NCBI RefSeq assembly: GCF_037975245.1 | Contig: NC_092561.1 | Span: 1,216,501-1,280,500 of the forward strand | Source of the DNA: Apostichopus japonicus | Lineage: Eukaryota; Echinodermata; Holothuroidea; Aspidochirotida; Stichopodidae | Length of the DNA: 64,000 nucleotides | Reading direction: 5' to 3' | In this document: piece after piece, positions 1 to 12,562 of the stretch | How the letters are laid out: every line of letters starts with the position of its first letter | Numbering within the stretch: position 1 is the stretch's first letter | Translations under genes and position numbers: made by a program | The notes under the pieces: generated by a model | What the model was told of the DNA's origin: nothing | Database searches by the model: none | The model's input: the letters and a program-made list of their open reading frames with translations, nothing else

Positions 1-1430
1 CAGATAGATTCACCCTCGTGATTAATGTATGTATCAATGGAACTCTCTTTCCCAAACCAACCACGCACCATTGAATCGCATTTGACGAAAGGCATTGACT
101 TCCAGGACATCATTGATGACTTTCCAAAGTTGAAATCCAGAAAAATATTAATTTGATGAATATGTCCTCGGTAACAGGGGAATAGTGTCCCCCCCCCCCC
201 TAACAATTGCGACCTATGCCTCGGTATTGTGATAATACGTGCCTGATTACAAGCTATCTTAGACTTATATCGCTTTGGATCATCAGCTTGTAGTGCAGAT
301 TAGTATTTAGCGACAACTTTTTACACTTGGCTCATATCTTGCCCATGATATTTCAATATATAAATAGTTGCAATAACATCAAATAACTACAATCTACAGT
401 CATGAACGTAATTATAGTTATTTTGTTTAGGTTGTGTACTTAAAGGCCAACCCATATCAAAGCAAAGTACACACTCAGTGGGAGTATACTATCCCTTCAA
501 ATATACCGCTCAACCCCCCCCCCCCCCACCACAAACTTTTTATTTAGACCTAATTATATACCGAATTTATAAGTATGATAATTTATAAGTATGCTATTCT
601 GTATGATTTGGTTTCTTATCATGGGGACAACCCAGACTGTCTAACATGGGGGGGGGGGCGGCATCAACGCCCGGTTCACAGTCTCACGCCCTCTCCTTTA
701 TAGGATCCTGAATCCGCCCTTAATGTAGAAGAAATTGACTGTCGGGCTGGTATCAAGTATATACACAATGTATTCATCGTCCTTCTTGCATATATTACAC
801 AGTAAATAAATAAGATTTGAAACAATGGCACATTTAAATATACAGTTTTGTAAAGTTTAGATTAAAAATAACTTTCTAAAATATTTACATAATTTATTAC
901 ATTTTATGATTATATTAAAACGAAGCCAATGTGACAATGTTGACTTACATGTTGCAATTAGATAACTAGGACCGCTCGACGTGACCTCATTAACCTTTCT
1001 TGTAGAGGTACTCGTGATGAACAGCTCCCAACTACCAGCAAAATATTTTCAACATTCATGAAGGATAAACCAACCATCTTTATTAATCTTTGTGATATAT
1101 GGGACCTGCCATGACCTCTCACAAACCCAACCCTACATCCACCACCCTCCCATCTTCCAACAGCCATCAGAAGTAAAACTAGACCATCACCAATGGCCCT
1201 TGTAGTAGGGACCACTATGATGAACATTTCTTTCACAAGAATTGTCCTTTTCATATCAGAAGATACACAGCTTTTGTGTACTATACTATAAACGACTTAA
1301 GCAAGTCGACCCAAACTAGACCACCAGCTCTAGTTCACCATTCACTTTGCAGTGTTCTAAAAAAAAATTCTAAACGTACTCAGATATACCATCCTAAATG
1401 TTCCTTCTTTTCAGCAATTTTCGCTATTTT
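1..1430. other. no gene recognised; C/G homopolymer tracts
   Basis: No convincing coding exon on either strand. Visible features are a C run at 189-200, a C run at 514-527 and a G run at 648-658, in AT-rich DNA. The longest open frame (958-1254, minus) has no recognisable motif and no good splice context. Confidence 0.5.
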
Positions 1431-1720
1431 CCATAGCCTCATGTCCCTTACCGGCTGCCACTCAAGTTAATCAGTATTTTCGTGAGGATTGTTCTTAGAT
1501 CGCTAATAGTAATCAGATTTACCTTCCTAGATGTTCTATATCTGCAGGTCTGTTCGCAAGTTTACATAGCCTAACGCGCCAAAGACACTCAAAGTGTTAC
1601 ACAGCCTCATGTCCCAAATGGGACACACCTAATTTAACATAGCCTCATGCCCGGAAAGGCATACTTTGTGTTAGGTATCCTCATGCACCAAGAGGTCATT
1701 TCGTGTTGCACAGTAATATG
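1431..1720. repeat. degenerate direct repeat, about 45-60 bp period
   Basis: The phrase 'catagcctcatg' or 'cagcctcatg' followed by a C-rich word recurs with variations near 1433, 1566, 1601, 1637 and 1677. The intervening text is also related ('aaaggca', 'tgtgttaggt'). This reads as a decayed minisatellite. No coding content is seen. Confidence 0.45.
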
Positions 1721-2509
1721 ACACCAAGGAAACAAATTTAAACTAAAGCATGTGAGTATAAAATATTTGCATCTTCAAGAATAACACTCTACATATTGCA
1801 ATAGATGGTAAATTTTAGTAGTAATTAAACCCCTATAAAACTTAGGATTATATGTTAGTTCTATATGTTATGTAACATCAGATCCAACACATACAGCAAC
1901 ACATGTCACCTGATCAGGGCAACAGTAATAATCAGAGCATTTGACAGGACAAGGCAACTGTTACTGATAATGTTCATACTCAATGGGTACCTGCCCTTGG
2001 CTGAAAAGTTAAACATTTCAACTCTGATACACAATAACATTAAAGCCAGCAGGCCTTTGTGATTCCTTGCCATACAAGTTGCTCAAACTTCCAAATAGCT
2101 GACTAATGTAGAGCAAGTGAGTTAAATTTTTCCAAGAATTATATGAGAACCAGAATAGTTCAAGAGATTTCCCGCTCTTATTTGTAGCACTTCCTTGTGG
2201 AAATCAACCATTTAATCCACTGGTAAGGATTTCTTCAGTGTAGCATTTTCATTCTAAACTGGGTCAATATCCAGAAAGAACAGACTTCCTATGTGAAATT
2301 TAGACAATAGATGTATGAATAAAAAACATTTTCTTTACCCATTTTGAGCTAGCTCTGCTGCCAACCGTCCCTTTAATAATTGTTATTAATGAATGAGAGT
2401 TCTACATAACATTGTTATACTCTGTGAAATATGTTCACAACTTACTGCCAAAGAAAAAGTTCTAGTCCTCTCTAGTTCTACTACTCTAGTATAAATCACA
2501 GAGAAAATG
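1721..2509. other. no gene recognised
   Basis: AT-rich sequence with no supportable exon, RNA gene or repeat structure. Confidence 0.4.
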
Positions 2510-3200
2510 ACCAATTTTCACACCATTTGAGATAACCAGTTACCCCTTGAGTCAATTTCTCCCCCTCCCCACCATTTGAGATAACCTGTTGATCCCTTGA
2601 AGTTCAGAGGTTAAAAGCTGATAAGGGCCCCTTGAGTGTGTTTAAAGCAAGGCTATCAACTCTTTGAAGCAGATTCCATTTCCTAGATGATTGTTTTTTT
2701 TTTAAGACCAATAGAGCCCCTCCACTAAACTAAACTGAACTTGACCAAACCATATGTTCACCAAAAGAAATTTATAGCATTGGAGAATTCGTTGATTAAT
2801 TGCAGCTTACCTTTTGGAGTTACCATGTTTAAAAGGTTTTTAGAAATTGACACCTGTTGATCTCATTTAACCTTTGACCTCTACCAATTTCAATAGGGTT
2901 CTACATACTAAGTATGAAGTTCAAGAAAGATGTACTTCTTGAATTATCCCGCTTACAAGATTTTCAGACTTTTGACTTAAATGTTGACCGCAAAATAACT
3001 TTTAACCTCCACCAATATCAAAAGGGTTCTTGTTTACACCAAGCTGGAGCTGCATAACATGTATGAAGTTCAAAAAATAACTTTTTGAGTTGTTTTAGAT
3101 CAAACTTAGACCCCTGATCCCAAGTGACCAGTGAACTTCACAGAAAACAAATAGGGTTCTTACACTCAGCAAGACAGATTCACATACCAAGTAAGAAGTT
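2510..3200. repeat. degenerate dispersed repeat, several partial copies
   Basis: 'caccatttgagataacc' occurs twice (about 2521 and 2570). A longer module ('cctctaccaatttcaatagggttct...aagtatgaagttc') then recurs in diverged form near 2876, 3006 and 3130, each with 'agggttct' and 'gaagttc' about 40-60 bp apart. This resembles old interspersed repeat DNA seen in marine invertebrate genomes. I cannot assign a family. Confidence 0.4.
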
Positions 3201-3976
3201 CTGTTCAAAAGCAAGTGTCACATACACGCAAACTCACATGCCATCACCAATGGCATAGCTTCCTCCTGCCACCGGGCAAGGAATAAAAAGGTAAACCTCT
3301 AGGATTTTTCATTCTCCATATACTTGCCAGACTTTGAAGATGGAACAAATTAAAAGATTACAATACTACCAGTGATACAGACGAAATTTAACCTCTACTC
3401 CAACTCTGAAGTCAAACGTTGGACTAGCTCTCCCACTACTCTTATGAAAAGGCATGCTCAGAATGTCATATTGTGGTTGGTAACTGACCACTGCAGACTA
3501 CAGAAAGTACCAACAGATATGTTATGAAAGCTTCTTTCATTTTCTGACCTCTGGAAATATCCAGTGACCCACCAAAGATCTTCCAGGCCCCCATTTGGGT
3601 CCATAGTTTGCGGACCACGAGTCTAGGCTACAGTATCCTCAGTGTATGAGCGTTTCATTGTGTACTGCACTCTGCCAAGCTCCAACGAGGGCATGGTTAG
3701 AATACAACACACATTGTTACAACAATGGTCCAGCCAGCTTAGGCCAACGAAAGAAAATTAGCCACCGATCTTGCACTATTAAATTGGGTAAGGTCTTAGG
3801 CTGGAACATCCCTATCAAACTTCCCAACACATTGCTCAGTCTTGGTAGGATAACACTTTGAATCAATCTGGTACTTTGCTCGCACCAATGCTTTCTTCTG
3901 CCCCTTGTAGGAAATGAATAGACAACCCCTCTTGACTTAGGAAAACCACACACACTTTTGAAAATCGTCCGTGGGT

Positions 3977-6900
3977 TCAAGATTTCCACATATGAGGACA
4001 GACTCTTTGATGCTGTCTCTGGTACGTGGCAGCTGAAAACGTCTTTCCGCAGTACATGCAGGCAAAGGGTTTCACCCTCATGTGAATTCTTTCATGCTTG
4101 GCTCTGTTTCCTGCATCAGAGAAGGGTTTGAAACAAATACGACACTGATATGGTTTCACCCCTGTGTGTATCCTCTCATGTCTTACCAACGAACTGACAT
4201 GAAGGAAGCATTTCTTACAGACGGGACATCTATGCTCTCGGTTTTCGCTTGACGATTCCATAGAAGAGGATTTCACAGTTTTCTTGGAGGACCTGGCAAG
4301 TTTTTTTGATTCTTGGAGTCTGAAACTTAGGCTCCTATTTGCGGCTAAGGAAGGTTTCAAATGATCGATGATAGATTTAGCCACTCTAGAAGTGCAAGCT
4401 GTCGGGTGGGACGCTGTCATAGAATTTCTGGTCACACTGGCTTTCGATGACGAATTGTAAGACATGCCTATGGGACTCGAATCTGATGTGGTTCCCCTTG
4501 AGTTGTTGATCTCTGTGATGAGAAAACGTAGAGAATGAAGACCTTTTACTAAATGTGGTTCATGTGTATTTTACAACTGTGATAGCATTAGCTGCATATT
4601 ATTTAGGTAATGGCCAATGTTTTTCTTGTAATTGATTAAACATGATTAAACATGAGTGTAGGTTTTATCACTGTCTCTGTGCACAAAACGTTTCTTTAAA
4701 GCATCAACACATTTGTGTAGCATGTATAAATCAACCTTGCTCGGCACAAACTTACGACAATAACTGATGTATAACTGGGAGGACACTTACCGACCTTACC
4801 ACTCGTGTGTTGGTAGTTTAAAATGTCGCTTTGTTTCACGTAATTTCTCTGACTTTCCTGATATTCACCGCCACCGTCGTCGTCGTCGTCTTTGTTGCTC
4901 GATTGCTCAGGGAAAGACTCGATGTCTGCGATGACTGCAAACTTTTCGTCTTCCTGGCTCTCTTGGCAAGCTTGGTAGTTCTCCTCCGGACTTTGAAAGT
5001 CTGTCTGATCTCCATCTTGTCGCCGATCGCTCTCTGCATAAACATCTTCAAGGATATCATCTGTTTCTTCTTCCTTGACTGCCAGAGCAAACGAAGAAAA
5101 AGAGTTATACCCGGGCCAAGATTTCATTCAAAATTCTGGGACGGAACTTTCACAGCAATGTTGTAAAACAAACTTGACCTTTTGGTCGTCAGGATCAGTC
5201 TGTTAAATATTTTGCTGCAGTGAGTGGAGTGTTGCAGTACGCTGCAGTTGTTGTCCCAATTGGTATTGAACAAAGGTAGCTTAATTAAAGAGATTACAGG
5301 GATTAAATTTCAAAAAAAAAAAACCATGGTCTAAACTTAATAATCAAAATACTGAACCAGGCTTTTCGTCTATATATGGCAACAAATATCTCAGTGAAAG
5401 GGTTGAGAGCATTAATGCATATCTGCTCACCGCACTGATTGTGCACTTCATATTTCTACAGCCCTCATATTCAAAGTAGGATTTGAGACCCTTTTTAGAG
5501 ACAACAAAAAAAGTTGGAGTGTCACCTAAAGAGATTAAAAAATGCTGTTTTTGCAGGAAAAATATGGAGAAATCTTGAACATAAATAGCTTCAAAAGTTG
5601 GAAAATATAACACCACTCTGCAACTATGCAGCTTGAATCATATCAAAACTTCCCTTAGCCCCATTTCCCAAGGCCACAACATAAACCACTGTAGGTGTTG
5701 CCTTGATGATGAAGGTTAAAAACTAGGCATTAAACAAGAAAGTTTGGATACCAGAGTTCTAACTGAATTACTCACTCGTTAAATATTTGTTAAAGACCAA
5801 GTCCCCGTGAGTCAATAGAGCCGAGTGCCACCATACCCTTAGCAATGATACTCACTTACTGTATTAGTTCTAGACCATGGTCCTCTGAGGAACCATAAAA
5901 ATGACTGACAGTTGTTCCAGCTGTTGCATTGCTGGATGTCGCAAAGCCTACAAGTGAGAATAAAAACCCCATTTCAGTGCATCCTAAGTACTTATACTCA
6001 CTTATAATTGTTACACCCTGGTCCTCCATGTCTTGAGACTGCTTTACATTCGTGTCTCTCTCAACTGAAATCTTCTTTTCAGGCTCAGGTGCCCAAGATG
6101 AAGAAGACTGGCCTACTTCTTCTCCTCCTCCTAAATTTCTCTCATTTTCAGTATGGTTGTAAACTGAGTGATCAAATTACAAGACATAACCAAAAATATG
6201 TTTATTGACCAATATTCTATGTCTGCACTTAACTAGGAAATAAATTGCAAGCAACTTGAAACATAGTAAAAACATATTCCAGCAGAACTGCTTCCTCTCA
6301 CTGCCACATGCCACTCTTCACCTATATCACTATGGTTACTATAGCAACATTTCCTAACAAAGTTTATATGGTCCCTCTTAAAATAACAAGCAAGAATCAA
6401 ACCATGATTCCTAAATGTAAATTATAATAAGGCTCTCTAACTGTGAATAATATCAACAGCATCGTCGGGGGGGGGGGGTGGGGAGGGAATGAGGGGGAAT
6501 GGGATGCAGGCTCCATATTCCAAACTGCTAAATTGAGTGCCAATTTACAATGAAACATCCAGTGAAATTCTACTTAAGAAAAGGAACATCAATCTACAAA
6601 AATACATTCCCTCTGGGGATCAAATTATTGGATTGGAATTTCTGAATCTCAAACCAGCCAAGTTTCCTTCATTTTGTAAAACAGAGTCGACTTTACCTTC
6701 TGCTTCATACATGACATTGTTGCCATGGTGATCTTCATCAAAACCATCTTCAGTATGTGGTAGACAGCTTGTGTAACCAGAGATGTATATTATACCTAAA
6801 TGGATAAAACAGTTGCCAACAGCATTTGGTTATTAAACTTAATCAATATCAGATCTAGCCGATAAACTCCTTTCCTTACAAATTAAATTGAAAGGAAACA

Positions 6901-9900
6901 CAAACCCAAACATCATGATTGGTCTATTCCACAGAGATAAAACTGTGAGATGCACCCTATAAAGCTCTTATTCCATTCAGGTGATATCAAAGATAATAAT
7001 ACTAATAATAATAAGCAAATATTTATAGAGCGCTTTATGCAAAGGCCTCAAAGCGCTTAAACAAGTACACAAATATGCAAGTCAAATCACTGTAAATTTT
7101 GGAATAAATGAGTTTTTAAGAGACGCTTAAAACAGTCAACCCATGGTGCATTGCGAATTGAAGATGGTAGATTGTTCCAGAGATGAGGTGCAGCAGAGAT
7201 GAAGGCTCTTTCTCAATAAAACTTTGTGTTTGGGGTATGGCTGGTGGCAAAAAGACACTTTGTAGACGAGCGAAGTTGGCGTTGAGGATGATACTGAGGA
7301 ATTAAATTTGTAATGTAACCAGGGGCAAGGGAGTGTTGTGATTTGTACGTTAAGAGGAGGAGCTTATAAATTGACCGATGTTTTACTGGAAGCCAATGGA
7401 GTGATTGAAGCACTGGAGATATGTGATCATGACGCGATGAACATGATATTAACCGGGCAGCAGAATTCTGAACAGTTTGAAGTTTTTTCAGTGTAGAACA
7501 GATTTAATGTTCCTTCACACACAACTTGCTGAAGACTTGATCAAGTCCAAATATGACATCACCGAGCCATGCATGCTTCATTTTCTTCATTTTTACGTAT
7601 TTATTAAAACGTTTTACAATCTGCCCAAAGGTTTTATTAATGCTGAATCAGAAGCTTCTAACATGACCTAAAGATGACATTGGTTTAGTAACAGTTTACA
7701 TTGTAATTATGAAAAGAAGGAATGTTGTGAAACACAATAAAGAATGTTACAGGAATCAGAACCTAGTGTCATAAATGACATCACAGATTTACACAAAATG
7801 ACAGCTTCCGGGCAAGACTTATAAACGAGGATATCTCCCAAACGGAACAAGATATTTCAGGAGGGAGAGGTTGCTCTTCACGAGGATGTCTGTCAGATAA
7901 GCCAAAGATGATGGTTGGGTTTGTGTCCCATTTTCAAGTCATGTACAGAGCTGACCTATAATAATAATAACATCTGCTTGTTATACAATCTGCGACGGCC
8001 ACTATCGATATATCAGAAAAGGTCCAGTACTGATTTCATCTATTGCTTAACGGAGTCACAATCTTCCAGACTCTGGACTGGTCTAGCTGATATTACATCA
8101 CAGACTACGCTACCTCCCCAATCGGATTAACATTTTTCTTAGCTGGTTGGAAGAGTTGTTCTTCACAAAGATCTCTGTCACATAAATGGAAGAAGATTAG
8201 TTGAGTTTGTGTCTCCTGTAAGTTAATCCAGTTGCTTGTGTTGATAAAGTAACTAACCTCTGTGAACATACAACTATAATTCTAGTATATATCATTTGAC
8301 AATAAAATGAAGAGAATAGATCCACTAGAGTCGGACTAGACAATGCATCAACCAAAAAGTCTAGAGATCACAGAGCAACAAACACAATGTGGAAATGTAT
8401 GATCTGCATATATCTCACATTTTACTCACAAGGAGAGTCAACCTTCCTATCACCAGCCGAATTTCACTCCTCCTCCCAAGGATCGGTTAGAACACATGGT
8501 ACATTGTGCATTCCTGTCCCTCCCACTAACCTTTCTGCTCCCCAGTGACAAAAGCTAGTTTCAGTATGCAGGCTCTCCAGTCTGATATTATATAACCGAC
8601 ACATCTGCATTTGAAATATCCATGGAACAACTGTCAATGACCTCAAACATGATGACAAAGCCACTTCTCTTTAAACCCTGTACCTCTAAACCAGGGTTGT
8701 CAACCTTTTGCAGAAGAGGGCCACATGGAATGATTATGATGAAAGAGGGGGCGGTATGAACCCTACGCTCAATTTTTCGATTTTTTGCCCGAAGCCGAAG
8801 GCAACAAAATGTGAGCACTGCGCGCAGAGCGAACTGATTTATTTTACCCTCTGATAAAACAGATGAATAAAGTCCAACCGCCCCCCCACCCTCCGCTGAG
8901 AGTGTCACACAAACTGACCTGTATGCAGTTTTTTGGACCCAGAAGATTCGAATGATTGATTATATAGCTTCAAATTGTTATCAATAAATCTGCTCACTAA
9001 AATTTTGCACCATAGAGCATCTCTGGTGGGCTGGACGCAACCCTGCGGGGGGCCGGACTGTGGCCTGCTGGCCATAGGTTGGACAACCCTGCTCTTAACA
9101 GTACCTTGGTACACTACTGTAGCTGAATACTTACAATCTCCATAAACTGTAAAAGTGATCTTTTCTTTAGGCATCAGCTTAAGATCTAAATTTTGTTGGA
9201 AGATAGAACCGTGGACCAAGGTACAGAGGAGAACTTCAACCTCCTCTGTTTTCATCACTACCTGAGAGAAACTGCCTGGCCATATCTTACCTGCAATACA
9301 ATATTTATAATGAGCATAATGAATACTGTACCTTCTGGAAGGTTATTGCACAACAGAGTTTTTAAATTGTCTTCAAGACGGGTAAAGAAAGAATAAACCA
9401 ATGCCTACAAGACATTCACGGCAAATGTGGTAAGGTCTAGAAACAACTCTCAATATCCACTTTATCCAGGGATGAATAAAATTTAAATTCCAGTCTTATA
9501 AACTGCAAGAAACATGGCAAGGAAAGCCGAAGAGACTTTTCATGATAATAATAATAATAATTGTCTTCGTCGTAATAATAAGTAGTCTTACAGAGTCCAA
9601 CTAAACAGGTTGCACAAGTTAAAGTGATCAATTAATAACACTTCCAAACAAAAGACTCCTTATTAAGAAAAGTCACCCAGGAAAGAACCTGGGTACAAAA
9701 ACCAAACAACCAAACGACTGATCCGCTCTCAACCCCAGTCCCCTTGCATCGAGACTGTGGCTGTGTAATCATCGTCAGGTTTGTATTCACAAAAATAATG
9801 TTAATGCTAGTTAGGCATAAGATACATGGTAAATGTATGAACATTATGTATGTTATGAGTTATTTTTCCACTTTTTTATCTGCAAAAAGCAGCAACTTTC

Positions 9901-12093
9901 AAACAAAAGGGAAAGCTTTAATGCCAAGCTTCAACTGTTCATGAAATTCGTTGATTTTAAATGAACCAGAAGTGAGTTCCACAAGTCAGGAGGAGTAGTG
10001 TGTCAGAAGCTGCGATCACCCAAGGTCATCATGCAAGCCAATGGGATTTGAAGCTGGAAAAAGTGGTGTGCTTGAAGAGCTCTGTGTGCAACTCTTAGAT
10101 GAAGAATAATTTCGTATATGCTGTCAGGTACCATACTGTACTTTATGGCTGGGAAGAGAAGAGTTTTGAAATTGTAGCTGGAAGTTGAATCTTATTCCTA
10201 AAGTGTTGAGGATAGTGATCCTGTCTGACCTAGAAACAATTCTTGCTAGATGCTGCATTTCTGGATAATTGTCATCGTAGCCTACTTTTGATAATTCTAG
10301 TTTGAGTGAGAATAAACAAATAACTGTATTTTTTTTACGGACCATTCAAGTCAATGTCCTTACTACCTATGACTTTGGTTTTTGTGTTTTGTTCTCCCAT
10401 GGTCCACTTGTGATAATTCTAGTTTGAGAGATCATAAACAAATAACAATAAGTGACGTCTATCAGCTTAACCTACCAAACTCACTCCTACTCTCCATTGA
10501 TGCCAGTGAGAGATGAACTTCTTCATTCAGCACTTTGGTGCAGGGGACACCTGGCTTTAAGGTTAACCCTGCAATGAACACAGAAAAAGAGCAAGAAAGA
10601 TAAAACAGGAGCCTCGATCATATTCACATGATTTTTTTAGTATTTCATTCAATAGGCCATTTTAATAGTTTTGACTTTCTTCAGTTTCAAAATCTATTGA
10701 ACTCAATGCAAAATGACCAGTGGCGTAGGAAGGTACTTTTGGGTGGGGGGGCTGAAGACTGATGGCCGGCCTGGGGGAGGGGTCTAAAGGGAGGGGGTGT
10801 CCCCCTCCCCTTTGGAATTTTTTTGCATTTCCAGATGGCCTCAGATGCAATTTGGTGCAATATAGCACACTTCAACACCCACTCCATTTTGTAAACTTAA
10901 TTTTGTATTTTCACCTGGCCTTAGATGCAATTTGGTGCTCCAAATGAGATTTTTTTTCTCATTTGGAAATGAAAAAGGGGTTTTCTGACTTGCGGAGCGG
11001 GGCGGCGGAATGATACTTCCGCCCCTCCACATTTTTCACTGGGGGGCTGGCGCCCCCCAGCCCCCCTGGTTCCTACGCCCTTGAAAATGACAGATGACAT
11101 GACAACAGCCAAAAAGTTTTATCATAAAATTTGATCAAGATAAAACCTCTGAGTGATACTAACCGAGCAAATTTAAGCTGCATTTCGTATATTATCTGTA
11201 AATATTTCATCAGAAGACTAAGAAATGACCAGATATGTGTCACTCTTTAGATGCATGTGCCAGTGACACTATCATTGTTATTTTGCAGAAGAAAACATAC
11301 ATTTGAAGATTCCTTTGATTACCAGAACAGATCAGTACAGAAGTATAAACACTTTTGTCAGTCATGGACATAATGAATTATACATTTGTTATTGTTAACT
11401 AAAGCAAGAATTTGTTTCTGTTTTCTAAACTTGAAATTCCCTTTGATAAATATATGTCACATTCTGTATTTTTCCATTTTCTCATCCCATTTCTGTGACT
11501 TTTCCGTTTTATAAGAATTAACAATATGTGCTTACCTTCATACCGCTGGCAACCACATGATCATGCGCAACAGAAATTAACATAACTCATGTTAACTCCC
11601 TAGTAACAAACAAAATTAGTGTTTTCTCATGTAAGGTTTTGGGATCACTAGTTTACCCATGTGTTTTTTATCACAGCTAGGGTGCTAGTTGTAGGTACTT
11701 GCAAGTTGGCTTACCTTGCAAATATCTGGGTTTTTAATGTTGAAAATGATCAAACAACAAGGCATGCCTTCCTTGTTATTTCATCACTTTCAACAGGATT
11801 TCTTAACACGGCAATGAAATCCTGTTTTCCAGTTCTACTTTCGTTTTGGTGATATTTGTCTGTTTTCCATAACACGGAAACCTTATGGCTTATATTATTG
11901 TTTGACTTGGCCACTCTGAGACGAAGAGCACAATTCAATCTGACTGACTGAAAACACGTTCTGGATGAAACTAAGAAGCAATGTCAATGGAATTGCAATT
12001 TCAATCCATACTTACTGTTAATCCTCATGTCTACACAATTGCTTGTGTAAAACAGAGTAAAATTTTTCAAACTAAAAACTTACCCCAAATCAT
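3977..12093 (-). CDS. nucleoplasmin-like domain / C2H2 zinc-finger protein, 7 coding exons
   Basis: Exons on the minus strand: 12084-12093, 10476-10568, 9135-9257, 6697-6795, 6002-6163, 4791-5078 and 3977-4512. All six introns are phase 1 with GT-AG ends, and the joined length is 1311 nt, giving 436 residues and a TGA stop. Residues 1-85 read as a nucleoplasmin-like fold: a start MIWGLTLKPG, then LLCTL, a basic LMPKEKITF stretch and a closing YISGY. This matches the N-terminal domain of FKBP39/46-type and nucleoplasmin proteins, which bind histones. Acidic stretches follow near 89-97, 163-180 and a D5 run. Three zinc fingers lie at about 354-374, 382-402 (both C2H2 with an H/C-type linker) and 410-430, the last ending Cys instead of His (C2HC). 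The inferred role is a nuclear chromatin or DNA-binding protein. The start exon codes only 10 nt, and an AG at its 5' side allows an upstream untranslated exon. The very short first exon is the least certain join. Confidence 0.72.
5860..5947 (-). other. probable cassette or decayed exon of the zinc-finger gene
   Basis: An acceptor (CACTTGTAG) and a strong donor (GTAAGTGAG) bound 88 nt of open frame, encoding a Ser/Thr-rich stretch that ends SSEDHGLELI. Its end resembles the end of the neighbouring exon 6002-6163 (MEDQGVTII). The length is not a multiple of three. Inclusion between exons 6002-6163 and 4791-5078 would shift the frame and stop early in the next exon. It may be a duplicated exon now out of phase, or a regulated frame-breaking exon. 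Confidence 0.4.
6467..6503 (+). other. G-rich tract with G-quadruplex potential
   Basis: A run of 12 G, then GGGG, GGG, GGGGG and GGG separated by 1-5 nt, on the strand opposite the zinc-finger gene, inside its intron between exons 6697-6795 and 6002-6163. The pattern meets the usual four-run G-quadruplex rule. No function is shown. Confidence 0.5.
6990..7495 (-). mobile_element. 5'-truncated LINE fragment, RT C-terminal part
   Basis: Read on the minus strand, this encodes the typical C-terminal region after the reverse transcriptase domain of CR1/L2/Jockey-like LINEs: QTVQNSAARLI, LHWLPVKHR, YKLLLLTYKSQHSLAPGYI, then APHLWNNLPSSIR, ending at a stop near 7087. One in-frame stop lies just before ERAFISAAP, so it is dead. 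The 3' end runs into an ATT/TAA-rich tail near 6995-7015, as in many LINEs. It sits in an intron of the zinc-finger gene, in the same orientation. Confidence 0.8.
7860..8225. repeat. two diverged direct copies of an 80-bp segment
   Basis: Positions 7861-7940 and 8141-8225 share an ordered set of words (gagaggttgctcttcac / aagagttgttcttcac, then gttgggtttgtgtc / gttgagtttgtgtc). The family is unknown. It lies in an intron of the zinc-finger gene. Confidence 0.4.
8692..9091. mobile_element. hAT-like MITE (400 bp)
   Basis: Terminal inverted repeats start CAGGGTTGTCAACCTTTTGC and, from the other end, CAGGGTTGTCCAACCTATGG. Flanks are CTCTAAAC (8684-8691) and CTCTTAAC (9092-9099), an 8-bp target duplication with one mismatch. 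CAG-type ends and an 8-bp duplication are hAT hallmarks. There is no transposase frame inside, so it is non-autonomous. It ends 43 nt from the donor of zinc-finger gene exon 9135-9257. Confidence 0.8.
10288..10450. repeat. short direct repeat, two copies of about 36 bp
   Basis: 'gataattctagtttgag' followed by 'ataaacaaataac' occurs at 10289-10323 and again at 10412-10447. The copies are 123 bp apart, just downstream (gene sense) of zinc-finger gene exon 10476-10568. Confidence 0.5.
10718..11083. mobile_element. hAT-like MITE (366 bp)
   Basis: The ends are CAGTGGCGTAGGAAGG and, inverted, CAAGGGCGTAGGAACC. The flanks AAAATGAC (10710-10717 and 11084-11091) form a perfect 8-bp target duplication. 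Inside are two imperfect copies of a module with 'agatgcaatttggtgc' and G- and C-rich tracts near both ends. No transposase. It lies in intron 1 of the zinc-finger gene. Confidence 0.85.
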
Positions 12094-12562
12094 TTTCCTC
12101 TGCAAGAGTGGCCTGTCACTATTCAAATATGATAAGTAAGTTTTGTTCCAGATGTAGATAATTTAGATGCCAAGTTTTTGTGATCTGTTTACGAAACACA
12201 AATGGTAAAAGAGAGAAAGTATTACATCCAAAGCACTGTTAATTAATAAATATAACATTATGTTATGAAACATGGAAGGTGATAGATACTGTAAGGCATT
12301 GTTCTTAACAGTCAAGGTTGATCAAGTCATTTTTTTTCTCATTTAAATAATTTACTGCACCAACCAAATTCAGAGAGCTAACATTCAGTATCTTAGTACT
12401 AAATGGGAGGGCCTAAGTATAAGTAAGTATGTCGTTCTTAACACAATGAAATACATATATGGGTAGTTGTTTCAGACAGGGTAGCAGTATGATGAAGAAA
12501 AGCAGTGGAAAGCACGTCTGTGGCATAACTTCAAATAAACACTAGCGGACGTGTACATATAT

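Noticed and set aside
958-1254. 98-codon minus-strand frame
   Set aside because: No motif, low-complexity composition, no supporting splice sites.
4831-5166. Frames overlapping zinc-finger exon 4791-5078 on both strands
   Set aside because: Shadows of the acidic coding exon; the chosen frame is fixed by phase-1 splice sites on both sides.
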